Origin: Mucilaginibacter sp. OK268
Lineage (GTDB): Bacteria; Bacteroidota; Bacteroidia; Sphingobacteriales; Sphingobacteriaceae
Direction: 5' to 3'
Assembly (NCBI RefSeq): GCF_900103125.1
Contig: NZ_FNJV01000009.1
Span: forward strand, 1 to 64,000
DNA length: 64,000 bases
The notes under the pieces are model-generated. The model was not told where the DNA came from. It ran no database searches and worked only from the letters and a program-made list of their open reading frames with translations. The translations under genes and the position numbers were made by a program. Every line of letters begins with the position of its first letter. Position 1 is the stretch's first letter. Positions 43,366 to 51,867 of this stretch are shown here, one piece after another.

Positions 43366-44052
43366 TTAAAAGCCCAGCACCAAGCCCGGATCAGGAACAT
43401 TCAGCTGGTATCTATCTTTTTCAGAATATTTGCATACACCGGGATAGTCGCCATGTTTGCCTTCCATATTATACATGAGCTGGAAATGCAGGTGTGGCGG
43501 CCATTGGCCATTCTCCTGGTTGTTACCCAGCGTGGCTATCTGCTGATTTTTATTGACAGGCATACCAATGGTCAAGCCGTTCAAGCTTTTGCGGCTCAGA
43601 TGACCATATAGGCTGTACAAGGCTAAGCCATCAAGCTTGTGCTGCAATATTATGGTGGGGCCGTAATCGCCCAGATTATTATTATCCTGAAAGCTATGCA
43701 CTATACCATCAAACGGTGCATAAATGGGCGTACCGGCATCGCCCCAAATATCAACACCCAGGTGCAGCCGTCGCGGCTCATCCTCTGTATCAAAATGCGG
43801 ACTAACGGCATAAATAGTACGATGCTCCATATAGCCGCCAATGCCATAGCGGCAATCATTGGCTTTTAACTTTTCATTTACCCAATCACTAAATTGTTGC
43901 GTATCTGCAATAATGGCCATGTTGAGTTCGGTGTTGGCGGCGGTAAAATCCAACGGAAAAAGCCGGTCGGTGCCGGCATTATAGTCAACCACTTTGCCAA
44001 TGGCTGCGGGGTTGTTTTGCAAATAAGTTTTTAAACGGGCATGCGGGTCCAT
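43366..44052 (-). CDS. M23 family (LytM-type) metallopeptidase
   Basis: A 228-residue protein with a LytM zinc peptidase domain: HLGVDIWGDAGTPIYAPFDG (first His and Asp ligands) and the HLHFQ motif (His-x-His ligand). These enzymes cut peptidoglycan cross-bridges or other glycine-rich peptides. No signal peptide is obvious at the N-terminus, which is unusual for a cell-wall enzyme and leaves location open. It is 9 bases beyond the rbfA stop, so it is likely in one transcript with it. Confidence 0.85.
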   Translation of the reverse strand: MDPHARLKTYLQNNPAAIGKVVDYNAGTDRLFPLDFTAANTELNMAIIADTQQFSDWVNEKLKANDCRYGIGGYMEHRTIYAVSPHFDTEDEPRRLHLGVDIWGDAGTPIYAPFDGIVHSFQDNNNLGDYGPTIILQHKLDGLALYSLYGHLSRKSLNGLTIGMPVNKNQQIATLGNNQENGQWPPHLHFQLMYNMEGKHGDYPGVCKYSEKDRYQLNVPDPGLVLGF

Positions 44053-44061
44053 CCGGCAATA

Positions 44062-44433
44062 TTATTCGGCATCGGGCTGGCGCTCTTCTTTGCTTATTTT
44101 TTCAAATATCTTATCCATACGCTCTACGTATTCGCTGGTATCATCCACAAAAAACTCCAGCTGCGGGATGATCCTTACCTGGTCTTTAATCCGGGCGCCC
44201 AGTTTATACCTGATCTCGGAGGCATGCGATTTGATGGTTTGCAGGGCCAACTGCAGGTTGTTGTTGCCAAAAAAGCTTAAAAATATACGGGCAATAGCCA
44301 AATCGGGTGTTACACGTACTTTAGTAATGGTTACCAGGGTATTGGGCAAATAGTTCATGCCTTCGCGCTGAAATATGGCGGCCAGGTCCTGCTGTATTAC
44401 TCCGGCGAATTTTTGCTGACGTTTTGATTCCAT
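44062..44433 (-). CDS. rbfA: Ribosome-binding factor A
   Basis: A 123-residue KH-like protein that helps process 16S rRNA and mature the 30S subunit. Marks are KRQQKFAGVIQQDLAAIFQR, VTITKVRVTPDLAIARIFLSF and HASEIRYKLGARIKDQVRIIP, all typical of RbfA. It is followed by the M23 peptidase gene (9-base gap), a less usual partner. The N-terminus and length match the family. Confidence 0.95.
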   Translation of the reverse strand: MESKRQQKFAGVIQQDLAAIFQREGMNYLPNTLVTITKVRVTPDLAIARIFLSFFGNNNLQLALQTIKSHASEIRYKLGARIKDQVRIIPQLEFFVDDTSEYVERMDKIFEKISKEERQPDAE

Positions 44434-44539
44434 AATAATTAGTTAACGCCACTGTGGCAGATGAGTTTTATTTATTTGGTTTAGAACGGCTGAAATATAG
44501 CAGGCGTTACGAATAATTAAAGCTATTAATAATAAGGTA

Positions 44540-44911
44540 TTAATTGCAAATGTCCTGAGGTATCTCTTTGGTTATTTTTATAACTTTTTTTACAACCAGC
44601 GTGCTGTCATACTCAGATCCCATACCCTCTTTTCCTGATTTTGATTTGATGCCCTCTACCTCGACATACACTGGCTCGTAAGGTTTTTCGAAATTAAGCT
44701 GCGAATATTGCAGTTCTAACTGGGCCGAACTGTCGGCAACCCAAAACTCACGACCACTATCACAATCCTTGAATGATTTTATTTCGGGGCCAAAACTGTA
44801 CAAGCCTTTATAAACCGTTGACTCTTTGGTTTTTGACGAGTTTCTGTTACATGAGCATGCAGCAATTAAAACAACTAAGAACGCGAAATATTTAATATAC
44901 CCTATCCTCAT
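44540..44911 (-). CDS. Hypothetical lipoprotein (NlpE C-terminal-like OB fold)
   Basis: A 123-residue lipoprotein with lipobox LIAACSC. The mature part (SFGPEIKSFKDCDSGREFWV, LELQYSQLNFEKPYEPVYVE) resembles the OB-fold domain of NlpE-like envelope-stress lipoproteins, but the match is by pattern only. It sits 9 bases after the stop of the LolC/E-like permease gene, suggesting co-expression and a role in the envelope. Confidence 0.65.
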   Translation of the reverse strand: MRIGYIKYFAFLVVLIAACSCNRNSSKTKESTVYKGLYSFGPEIKSFKDCDSGREFWVADSSAQLELQYSQLNFEKPYEPVYVEVEGIKSKSGKEGMGSEYDSTLVVKKVIKITKEIPQDICN

Positions 44912-44920
44912 ACCACAAAT

Positions 44921-46147
44921 TTACAAATCCTGTTTGATTTCATCTAAACCTTTAATACTTAATCGTGCGCTGATGCCCGATGCTATTACAGAAATGATGC
45001 CAACTGTTAAAAATACCAGGCCAATGTCAACCGGGTTAATATCAACCGGGTAGGCATCAATTACCGACATCTGCGCGCCCATTTTTATCCAGCCAAAATG
45101 CTGTTGCAGCAGGCAGAATATCAAGCCTAAAACAATACCGGCAATACAGCCGATGAATGATATCATCATTCCCTCAAAAAAGAAAATGCCTTGTATGATT
45201 TGCTTGTTGGCGCCCAGGCTGCTTAGTATGGCAATGTCCTTACGCTTATCAATCACCAGCATGGTTAACGAACCGATGATGTTAAATATTGCTATAATGA
45301 GTACGAAGGTAAGTATCATGAATATCGACCAGCGCTCATAGTTGAGTGTTTTGTATAATTCGGTGTTTTGCTCTTTGCGGTTTTTTACGGTGAATTGGGT
45401 GCCGATATCGTCAATGATTTTGTTTTGTACCGATGCCAGGTTGGTGCCCTTTTTATAAGTAAGCTCGATAGAGGAGACCTCTTTGGGCTGATCGAGCAGA
45501 TCGCGGGCAAACTCCAGGGGGGTGACCACAATGTCATCAAACTCCTGCTGTATGCCAAACACGCCGGATGGGTTAATGGAGCGCACCACAAACTCATTAA
45601 GTGGATTGTCTGAGCTTTCTGTGCCCCGCCTGGGCGAATATATTTGAATAGGCGAAAGTTCATCATGAACGTTGATACCCAGGTTATTTTGGATAGTTGC
45701 CCCAATAACAGCGAAGTTTTGCCCTCCGCTTTTCAAGGTGAAAGAGCCTGCCTGCACGGTACTATCCAGTCGTTTGTTTTTTAAAAAATCGTCACTTACA
45801 CCTTTTACGGTCGCTAAAAAAGTTTTGTCGCCATATTTGATCAGGGCTTTTTCCTGCAGTACCGCTGTATAGGAAATAAGGCGTTTATCCTGGTGTAAGG
45901 TATTGAAGTATGGGGTATCCGGGTTAAAAGTTTTACCAAGACGGGTCTCTATCTTTATTTCGGGTGTAAAGTTGCTATACAGCGAAAGGATCACTTTTTC
46001 GAAACCGTTGAATACGGATAAGATAATGATAAGCGCCGCACTGCCAATTAAAACACCGAGCATCGAAATACCCGAAATGATATTAATAGCGTGCATTTTT
46101 TTGCCCGAGAACAGGTACCGTTTAGCTATATATACCGAGGTGTTCAA
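44921..46147 (-). CDS. LolC/LolE-like ABC transporter permease
   Basis: A 408-residue inner-membrane protein of the FtsX-like permease family: one N-terminal helix (NIISGISMLGVLIGSAALII), a large periplasmic domain, and three C-terminal helices (MILTFVLIIAIFNIIGSLTM, FIGCIAGIVLGLIFCLLQQ, GLVFLTVGIISVIASGISA). This matches LolC/LolE, which extract lipoproteins for transport to the outer membrane. The ATPase (LolD) is not adjacent, a common Bacteroidota arrangement. A family G palindrome begins at its start codon. The neighbouring lipoprotein gene may belong to the same unit. Confidence 0.9.
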   Translation of the reverse strand: MNTSVYIAKRYLFSGKKMHAINIISGISMLGVLIGSAALIIILSVFNGFEKVILSLYSNFTPEIKIETRLGKTFNPDTPYFNTLHQDKRLISYTAVLQEKALIKYGDKTFLATVKGVSDDFLKNKRLDSTVQAGSFTLKSGGQNFAVIGATIQNNLGINVHDELSPIQIYSPRRGTESSDNPLNEFVVRSINPSGVFGIQQEFDDIVVTPLEFARDLLDQPKEVSSIELTYKKGTNLASVQNKIIDDIGTQFTVKNRKEQNTELYKTLNYERWSIFMILTFVLIIAIFNIIGSLTMLVIDKRKDIAILSSLGANKQIIQGIFFFEGMMISFIGCIAGIVLGLIFCLLQQHFGWIKMGAQMSVIDAYPVDINPVDIGLVFLTVGIISVIASGISARLSIKGLDEIKQDL

Positions 46148-46255
46148 TTACGTTGTAAGTTTTACGTGTGATGTTATACGTTTTTTTGATCTGTAAATTA
46201 CTAATTTTTGTAAACGTATTACGTAAAACGTATCACGTACAACCCAAACGTATGA
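46148..46255. repeat. Palindromic repeat, family G (acgtattacgtaaaacg)
   Basis: Left words gttgtaagttttacgtgtga, right words cgtattacgtaaaacgtatc and acgtacaacccaaacgtatg. The same words fill 55662-55745. Here it spans the entire gap from the permease start codon to the stop of the next gene. Confidence 0.7.
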
Positions 46256-46894
46256 TTAATTCATAAACGGGTTGTTTTGTTTTTCGTAACCGATGGTAGT
46301 TTCAGGCCCGTGGCCAGGATAAACTATACAATCATCGGGCAGGCGAAACAGTTTGGTGGTAATGCTATCCATCAGCGTACTGAAACTTCCACCGGGAAGA
46401 TCGTACCGGCCGATGCTTAGCCTGAACAGCACGTCGCCGCCTATCAGGATGTTAACTTCCTTGTCATAAAAACACAAGGAGGCGGGCGAATGCCCTGGCG
46501 CGAAGATCAAATGGAGCGTGGTATTACCAAACTGTATACTACCAGTTTCGGGCAGGAATTCATCGGGAAGGGGAGATACTTCATAACGGATGCCCATTTG
46601 GGGAGCGTAGGCTACCACAGCCGCCAAAACTTCCGACTCTCCTATATGAAACTTTGGCTTTAACCCGTATTGATCAAATACAAATTTATTCCCCAGTACA
46701 TGGTCAATATGGCAATGGGTGTTTAATAACATTACCGGCGTTAAATTATTATCCTTTATAAAATTGGTTACCACATTTTGTTCAGTAGCGGTATACATGC
46801 CCGGATCAATAATGACGCATTCGCCGGTTTCATCATATAAAAGATAAGTATTTTCCTGGTAAGGGTTATTTACAAATGATTTAACTTTTGCCAT
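46256..46894 (-). CDS. MBL fold metallo-hydrolase (glyoxalase II-like)
   Basis: A 212-residue metallo-beta-lactamase-fold hydrolase with the full metal motif THCHIDH (His60, His62, Asp64, His65), FAPGHSPASLCF and a terminal VYPGHGPETTIG. It resembles the short glyoxalase II-like group that hydrolyses thioesters such as S-lactoylglutathione or related thiols. The substrate is not defined. Its neighbours are separated by palindromic repeats on both sides. Confidence 0.93.
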   Translation of the reverse strand: MAKVKSFVNNPYQENTYLLYDETGECVIIDPGMYTATEQNVVTNFIKDNNLTPVMLLNTHCHIDHVLGNKFVFDQYGLKPKFHIGESEVLAAVVAYAPQMGIRYEVSPLPDEFLPETGSIQFGNTTLHLIFAPGHSPASLCFYDKEVNILIGGDVLFRLSIGRYDLPGGSFSTLMDSITTKLFRLPDDCIVYPGHGPETTIGYEKQNNPFMN

Positions 46895-46916
46895 GCCGCA
46901 AAAGTAAGGATTTAAT

Positions 46917-47007
46917 TGATTTCGGAATTCGGATGTTCGATTTCGGATTTATTTTGTCAAAGCGCGCTATATCTCTCCTTGACTCCCCCTTTAGGGGGCC
47001 GGGTGGC
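46917..47007. repeat. Partial composite element (H ... D)
   Basis: Family H words gatttcggaattcggatgtt, cgatttcggatttattttg and then a family D arm tccccctttagggggccggg (46984-47003). The D arm supplies the last codons and the stop codon of the SprT-like gene. Confidence 0.65.
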
Positions 47008-47611
47008 TCACCAGCTCCACTTCGGCAACCGGACTAAACAGGTAAACTCTTTTGGTGGCTATCTCTACACATTTAAAACGCTTACGTAATTGTTCTTCTT
47101 TGCGGAAAACCCGGCCTCCTTTTATTTTGAACAAGGCTTTAAGCGGCACTTTCTCTACCGTAAGTACCGACTCTTTGGGCGCGTCATATTTACGCAGGGA
47201 ACGGTACAGGTTCAGATCTGAGCAGCTGGAGGCCGCCGGATTATTCAAATAGCTGGTGATAGCGTGTTTTACATCGGCGGGGAAAATATCCTTTTCAAAA
47301 AAGGGCTGCATCATTTTTTTGAAATTGGCTTTCCACTCCGTGCCATGTGGTTTGGCTTTTTGTTTATGTTCGTTCCAGGTATGCAGGTGCGCAAACTCAT
47401 GCACTGTAGTTACCAGGAAAGCGTATGGGTTCAAATCGTAATTAACAGAGATGCGATGCCCTTTACCGCCGTATGGCGAACGGTAATCGCCAAATTTACT
47501 GCCGCGGTTGCGCGAAATTTTAAACTCACATTTAAAGTAATCAATCCAGCGGCCAATCAGGGGAGCCGCGTCTGGCGGAAGATACTTTTCTAAAACTTTT
47601 ACTTTATCCAA
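46991..47611 (-). CDS. SprT-like zinc metalloprotease domain protein
   Basis: A 206-residue protein with the zincin motif HEFAH (residues 71-75) in TTVHEFAHLHTW, as in SprT-like/WLM peptidases. The following HGTEWKANFKKMMQ is the typical SprT continuation. Role in bacteria is unclear; the eukaryotic relative Spartan cuts DNA-protein crosslinks. The C-terminal residues SHPAP and the TAA stop are encoded by the family D repeat, so the original end has been changed. Confidence 0.88.
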   Translation of the reverse strand: MDKVKVLEKYLPPDAAPLIGRWIDYFKCEFKISRNRGSKFGDYRSPYGGKGHRISVNYDLNPYAFLVTTVHEFAHLHTWNEHKQKAKPHGTEWKANFKKMMQPFFEKDIFPADVKHAITSYLNNPAASSCSDLNLYRSLRKYDAPKESVLTVEKVPLKALFKIKGGRVFRKEEQLRKRFKCVEIATKRVYLFSPVAEVELVSHPAP

Positions 47612-47639
47612 TTTTTACCTCAACACAAATATAGGGATT

Positions 47640-47768
47640 TCATCAGTTCATAGTTGATGGTTCATAGATCATAGCCAGAAGTTTTTAAGTAATTACAAAG
47701 AGATTATTATTGCTATGATTCGAAGATCAAGTAGCTATGAACTATTATCTATCAACCATGAACCAAAA
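47640..47768. repeat. Palindromic repeat, family J (gttcatagttgatggttcat)
   Basis: Left words gttcatagttgatggttcat, agatcatagc; right words gctatgaactattatctatc, aaccatgaacc. The arms pair over most of their length. It fills the gap between feoB and the SprT-like gene and reaches the feoB stop codon. Confidence 0.65.
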
Positions 47769-47770
47769 TA

Positions 47771-49885
47771 TTATTTCAGCCAATGGTAAACTATGAAGCT
47801 GGCAGTGTAGGCCAGTCCGGTCATATAGGCAAATTGCACGGCGGGCCAGCGCCAGTCTTTGGTTTCGCGGTATACTACGGCCACGGTGCTGGCGCACTGC
47901 ATGGCAAAAGCGTAGAACATCATGAGCGAAAATGCCACAGCAAGCGTAAATACCGGTTTCCCGGTATCAGGGTTAGTGGCACTGTGCATTTTTTGCTGTA
48001 CCGATTCCATCTTATCCGCATCTCCCTCCACACTGTAAATAGTAGCCATGGTGCCTACAAATACCTCGCGGGCTGCAAAGGAGCTGATGAGCGCTATACC
48101 TATCTTCCAGTCGAAGCCCAGAGGTTTGATCACTGGCTCAATCACGTGGCCAAATACGCCGGCATAGGAGCTTTCCAACTTTTCTGAGGCGATAACCTTG
48201 GTCAAGCTATCAGGCGTCATGGTTTTAACGTATTGTGTTTGATGATATTTTTGATCGATCTTGGCAAAAGTATCTCCCGGGCCGTATGATTTCAATACCC
48301 ATAATATCACCGATACCGCTATGATCACCTTGCCGGCCTGCAGTACAAATGTTTTGGAACGGTCATACATGGTAAAGCCCACATTTTTCCAGCGAGGCAT
48401 ACGGTACACGGGCAGCTCCATGATAAAGTAACCGCGCTCGCGGGCCTTTAAAATAAATTTCATGACAAAGGCTACCGTAACTGCCGATACTATGCTGAGC
48501 AGGTACATAGCGGTTAATGCCAGGCCCTGCAGGTTAAAGATCCACCAAACATTACGATTGGGTACAACCAGCGCGATCATCAAGGTATAAATAGGTAATC
48601 GCGCAGAACAGGCTACCAAAGGGGTAACCATAATAGTGATCATCCTGTCTTTCCAGTTTTCGATGTTGCGGGTACTCATAATAGAAGGCACCGCGCAGGC
48701 AAAACCACCAATAAGTGGTACAACAGATTTACCATTGAGGCCAACTTTGCGCATCACCTTATCCATCATAAAAGTAACACGCGACATGTAGCCGGTATCT
48801 TCCAGTATAGATATCAGGGCGAAGAGGATGGCTATTTGTGGTATAAATACCATTACACCGCTTAAACCGGCAAGCACACCATCAACTATTAAACTTACCA
48901 GTGGTCCGGCAGGCAATACGTTGCTGATCACTTTTTGTAACCAGATAAACAGGTCCTCAATAAGCGACATAGGGTAGGCCGACCAGGAAAAGATAGCCTG
49001 GAAAATAAACATCAGTATGGCAAAGAAGATCACAAAGCCGAACACTTTATGCGTCAATATCTTATCAATTTTATTGCTTACAGTTTCGTCATGAGCCGTT
49101 TCGGGCTTTTTAACAGTATCGTACAATAAGTCGTTGATGAAATTATAGCGGGCAATCGTTTCAGTAGCCTGCGACTTTTGTGAGTGGAACGAAAACTCAT
49201 GTTCCAGTTTCTCTATCCGGTCGCTTTGCTCGGTCGAAAGATAGCTCAGCGTTTCATGCTGATGAGCCAATTGCAGGGCCAGATATGAGTTATCTATCTT
49301 CAGATCGTCTTTGATCTGCGCTATAATTTGCGGGGCAATAGCTTCTACATCAATGGTGTCTTGTTGCAGCGCTATTTTATTGGCGTAAGCGATGGCATTT
49401 TTTAATTGATCGATACCCTTGATCTTGCGAGCGGAAACAGGCACCACCTGTACCCCTAGTTTTTTTGCAAACAGATCGATGTCAATATCTATACCTGCTT
49501 TATCCGATACATCGATCATGTTTAAAGCTACCACTATGGGTATTTTAAGATCGGCTATCTGGGTATAAAGCAGCAGGTTGCGTTTCAGGTTCGAGGCGTC
49601 CAGTATCACCACGATCAGATCGGGTGTCAATCCCTTGGCTTTATCGGCCAAAACCGAAAATACGATGGATTCGTCTTTACTTTTAGGATAGATGCTGTAA
49701 GTACCGGGTAGGTCAATGATCTCGGCGGTGCGGCCATCGGGCAGCTGGCAAAAGCCTGTTTTTTTGTCAACAGTAACCCCGGGAAAATTTCCTATTTTTT
49801 GATTAAGACCGGTTAGTATATTAAAGAGAGTTGATTTACCGGTGTTGGGATTTCCTACAAGTGCAACTCTTATGTCGGCTTTCAA
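47771..49885 (-). CDS. feoB: Ferrous iron transport protein B
   Basis: A 704-residue inner-membrane Fe(II) transporter. The N-terminal GTPase has G1 GNPNTGKST (residues 11-19), G3 DLPGTYSIYP and G4 NMID, and is followed by the membrane part with two gate regions (GFACAVPSIMSTRNIENWKD, SSFAAREVFVGTM). The start is 11 bases after feoA, so the two genes form a small operon. At 704 residues it is somewhat shorter than E. coli FeoB and lacks a cysteine-rich tail. No FeoC is present. Confidence 0.97.
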   Translation of the reverse strand: MKADIRVALVGNPNTGKSTLFNILTGLNQKIGNFPGVTVDKKTGFCQLPDGRTAEIIDLPGTYSIYPKSKDESIVFSVLADKAKGLTPDLIVVILDASNLKRNLLLYTQIADLKIPIVVALNMIDVSDKAGIDIDIDLFAKKLGVQVVPVSARKIKGIDQLKNAIAYANKIALQQDTIDVEAIAPQIIAQIKDDLKIDNSYLALQLAHQHETLSYLSTEQSDRIEKLEHEFSFHSQKSQATETIARYNFINDLLYDTVKKPETAHDETVSNKIDKILTHKVFGFVIFFAILMFIFQAIFSWSAYPMSLIEDLFIWLQKVISNVLPAGPLVSLIVDGVLAGLSGVMVFIPQIAILFALISILEDTGYMSRVTFMMDKVMRKVGLNGKSVVPLIGGFACAVPSIMSTRNIENWKDRMITIMVTPLVACSARLPIYTLMIALVVPNRNVWWIFNLQGLALTAMYLLSIVSAVTVAFVMKFILKARERGYFIMELPVYRMPRWKNVGFTMYDRSKTFVLQAGKVIIAVSVILWVLKSYGPGDTFAKIDQKYHQTQYVKTMTPDSLTKVIASEKLESSYAGVFGHVIEPVIKPLGFDWKIGIALISSFAAREVFVGTMATIYSVEGDADKMESVQQKMHSATNPDTGKPVFTLAVAFSLMMFYAFAMQCASTVAVVYRETKDWRWPAVQFAYMTGLAYTASFIVYHWLK

Positions 49886-49896
49886 TTTTTACAAAA

Positions 49897-50112
49897 CTAC
49901 TGCAACACGATGGTGGAGGCTTCAAATTTACGCAGACTTAACTGGTAGCCCGAAACATGGATAGCGATCGGATCGCCAAGGGGGGCAATGCGCGAAATTC
50001 TTATTTCCTCGCCTGGCAGGCAACCCATTTCCATCAGTTTTACCGACATTTCCAGATCAGTAAATTCCTTTACAATTCCTATTTCGCCTACTTCAAGTTG
50101 TGAAAGTGTCAT
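49897..50112 (-). CDS. feoA: Ferrous iron transport protein A
   Basis: A 71-residue SH3-like protein that assists FeoB, probably by acting on its GTPase. Marks are TLSQLEVGEIGIVKEF, LMEMGCLPGEEIRIS and DPIAIHVSGYQLSLRK. It is the first gene of the feoAB operon and has a strong promoter just upstream (50133-50163). Confidence 0.95.
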   Translation of the reverse strand: MTLSQLEVGEIGIVKEFTDLEMSVKLMEMGCLPGEEIRISRIAPLGDPIAIHVSGYQLSLRKFEASTIVLQ

Positions 50113-50132
50113 CGTATAATTTTAAACCACAG

Positions 50133-50163
50133 CAAATGTAATCTTATTTATATTAAATCCAAA
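50133..50163 (-). promoter_or_regulatory. Promoter of feoAB
   Basis: Minus-strand TTTG (50163-50160), 19-base spacer, TACATTTG (50140-50133). It matches the Bacteroidota consensus fully. The start codon of feoA is about 20 bases downstream. No Fur-box-like palindrome could be recognised. Confidence 0.75.
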
Positions 50164-50178
50164 TAACAACAGTGAGAT

Positions 50179-50290
50179 TGATGTGTAGATGTGCGGATTT
50201 CAAATGCGCAGAGGAGAAATGATAAAATGATGACGATGTGCAAGTGCGCCTTAGATGTGCAGATATGCAAATGTGCGGATGTGCAAATGA
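50179..50290. repeat. Family E arm, left of the Imm33-like gene
   Basis: Tandem degenerate words gatgtgtagatgtgcggatt, gatgtgcaagtgcgcc, gatgtgcagatatgcaaatg. Inverted counterpart at 50717-50807. Confidence 0.75.
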
Positions 50291-50333
50291 GAAATATATG
50301 ACTAGTTTAGATATGCGGATTATTCGGATATTT

Positions 50334-50697
50334 ATGCGAGAAAAGAAAATGATGGATTGCAAAACAGAACAAATGGCTATATGTGAAAAATATGGCTCAC
50401 CTTACTACGAATCATTACCGATTTCAAAAATAGGAGTAGCTAAGAATCTAAAAGATGGAATTTGGCCTATAAATGGACTCCGGCATCCCCATGAAGGTGA
50501 CACAACTGGTTGGTACATTTGGGCGGGAGAGAATTTTTCATCAGATCCTGACTTTTTTGAACCTGTACACGTAATACATATCATTGAATCGTTTCCGATA
50601 ATCGCCAAGTATTTGGGCCTTGCTTCAGGGACGAGATCCGTTAATAACGGATACTTACGAAGATGTTTGGGAAGATCCAACTTTGCTTCTTATTTAA
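50334..50697 (+). pseudogene. Imm33-like (DUF2185-like) immunity gene with frameshift
   Basis: The frame reads YGSPYYESLPISKIGVAKNL, WPINGLRHPHEGDTTGWYIW and VHVIHIIESFPIIAKYLGLA, which I recognise as the Imm33/DUF2185 pattern of polymorphic-toxin immunity proteins. After GTR (about 50638) the native end is in the +1 frame: the codons from 50641 give LITDTYEDVWEDPTLLLI and a TAA at 50695-50697. One extra base near 50637-50640 (TCCG) explains this. The unshifted frame runs on to 50861 through repeat DNA. The start is uncertain (50334, 50349 or 50352). Family E repeat arms lie on both sides in inverted orientation; no toxin gene is adjacent. Confidence 0.65.
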
Positions 50698-50716
50698 GTA
50701 TACTATCAACACTATC

Positions 50717-50807
50717 TCATCATCTGCACATCCGCACATCTGCATATTTGCACATCAATCTACCCCATCATCTGTACATCTGCATATTTGTACATCCGCA
50801 CATCCGG
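50717..50807. repeat. Family E arm, right of the Imm33-like gene
   Basis: Words tcatctgcacatccgcacat, ctgcatatttgcacatcaat, catctgtacatctgcatatt: the reverse complement of the left arm at 50179-50290. Confidence 0.75.
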
Positions 50808-50904
50808 CTTTACTTTCCCAAAGTGCGGGCAGTTGCAGCCTTTTTTAAATATACCGCATGACGATAGGCTCGTCAATATCACGAATGCCACTAATACAAT
50901 GAAT

Positions 50905-51300
50905 TTATTTTTTACCATAACCCGTTGCTCCTAATGTTACCAGTACTGCAAATATACCCATGCAGGTACCTAAAGTATCTGCAAAAAGATCGCTCCAATC
51001 GGCGCTGCGCCAAGTAAAAATGGTGAGCTGAAGTATCTCTATCAGCCCACCAAAAAAAATGGCAACTATTGTAACTAAAACTATCTGTTTATACGAGAGT
51101 GACCGTGGTTTTTGTTGCCTTATTATCCCATTGCAAAAAAGCACTATCAGCGTGAAAAAGAAGCCGGTATGGGTCAATTTATCAAAGCCCGGGAAAAACA
51201 TGGGCGAGTTGCCGGCATCTCCCAAATCAACGGCGCACATCGTAAAAACAAATAAGGCCCACAAAATAGTGAGCCCATGATATTTTAGAAATAATTTCAT
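50905..51300 (-). CDS. VanZ-like family membrane protein
   Basis: A 131-residue membrane protein with about four helices. FDKLTHTGFFFTLIVLF and GGLIEILQ with SADWSDLFADTLG are the VanZ-family words. Named after VanZ of the teicoplanin-resistance cluster, the family has no settled function in most bacteria. Its ATG directly follows the gcvH stop codon, with no spacer, so the two are co-translated. Confidence 0.9.
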   Translation of the reverse strand: MKLFLKYHGLTILWALFVFTMCAVDLGDAGNSPMFFPGFDKLTHTGFFFTLIVLFCNGIIRQQKPRSLSYKQIVLVTIVAIFFGGLIEILQLTIFTWRSADWSDLFADTLGTCMGIFAVLVTLGATGYGKK

Positions 51301-51681
51301 TTAAGCATTTACCAGTGCCTGGTAATCCGTTGCCGATAATAATGAATCAACAGATGCTGCATCATTAATACTGATCTTAACTAACCAGCCTTCGCCATAA
51401 GAGTCAGTATTTACCAATTCGGGTTCGCCGTCTAAAGCGGGGTTAATTTCTATAACGGTGCCGGCAACCGGTAAAAATAGGTCAGATACAGTTTTAACAG
51501 CCTCTATCGTTCCAAAAACTTCATCCTGTTCAAGGGCTTTTCCTTTGGTAGGAACGTCAACGTAAACAATGTCACCTAATTCGCGCTGCGCAAATTCGGT
51601 AATGCCCACAGTTGCTTCTTGGCCTTCAACTCTTATCCACTCGTGGTCTTTGGTGTATTTTAACTCAGCTGGAAAATTCAT
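51301..51681 (-). CDS. gcvH: Glycine cleavage system H protein
   Basis: A 126-residue lipoyl carrier of the glycine cleavage system, which shuttles the aminomethyl group between P, T and L proteins. The lipoylated lysine is Lys63 in TIEAVKTVSD; KYTKDHEWIRVEG and GEGWLVKI are also typical. The other gcv genes are not in the window. A promoter (51701-51731) lies 20 bases upstream. It is followed without a gap by the VanZ-like gene. Confidence 0.97.
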   Translation of the reverse strand: MNFPAELKYTKDHEWIRVEGQEATVGITEFAQRELGDIVYVDVPTKGKALEQDEVFGTIEAVKTVSDLFLPVAGTVIEINPALDGEPELVNTDSYGEGWLVKISINDAASVDSLLSATDYQALVNA

Positions 51682-51700
51682 GTCGTTAATTTTGTGAGCT

Positions 51701-51731
51701 CAAAAATAATAAAACTTTGGGCTATCACAAT
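51701..51731 (-). promoter_or_regulatory. Promoter of gcvH
   Basis: Minus-strand TATTTTTG (51708-51701), a full TAnnTTTG match, with ATTG (51731-51728) 19 bases upstream as a three-of-four match to TTTG. Confidence 0.6.
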
Positions 51732-51768
51732 ATTTTAAGATTTATTGTGCCTGGGTTAAAATCACAAC

Positions 51769-51860
51769 GTCATGCCGAATTTATTTCGGCATCTCATATG
51801 CAAAATATGCAGTATGACGGCTACCGTTTAATGAGATCCCGAAATAAGTTCGGGATGACG
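51769..51860. repeat. Palindromic repeat, family M
   Basis: Left arm cgtcatgccgaatttatttc, right arm ataagttcgggatgacg, with atctcatatgcaaaatatgc and ctaccgtttaatgagatccc pairing inside. It ends at the stop of the hypothetical gene at 51868. Confidence 0.7.
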
Positions 51861-51867
51861 GAAAGGA

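Noticed and set aside
50179..50807. CRISPR array
   Set aside because: The short words are degenerate, tandem without unique spacers and present in both orientations; no cas genes.
50238..50861. Taking the whole 207-codon frame as the Imm33-like protein
   Set aside because: Both ends are translations of family E repeats; the family-like part begins near 50334 and continues in another frame to 50697.
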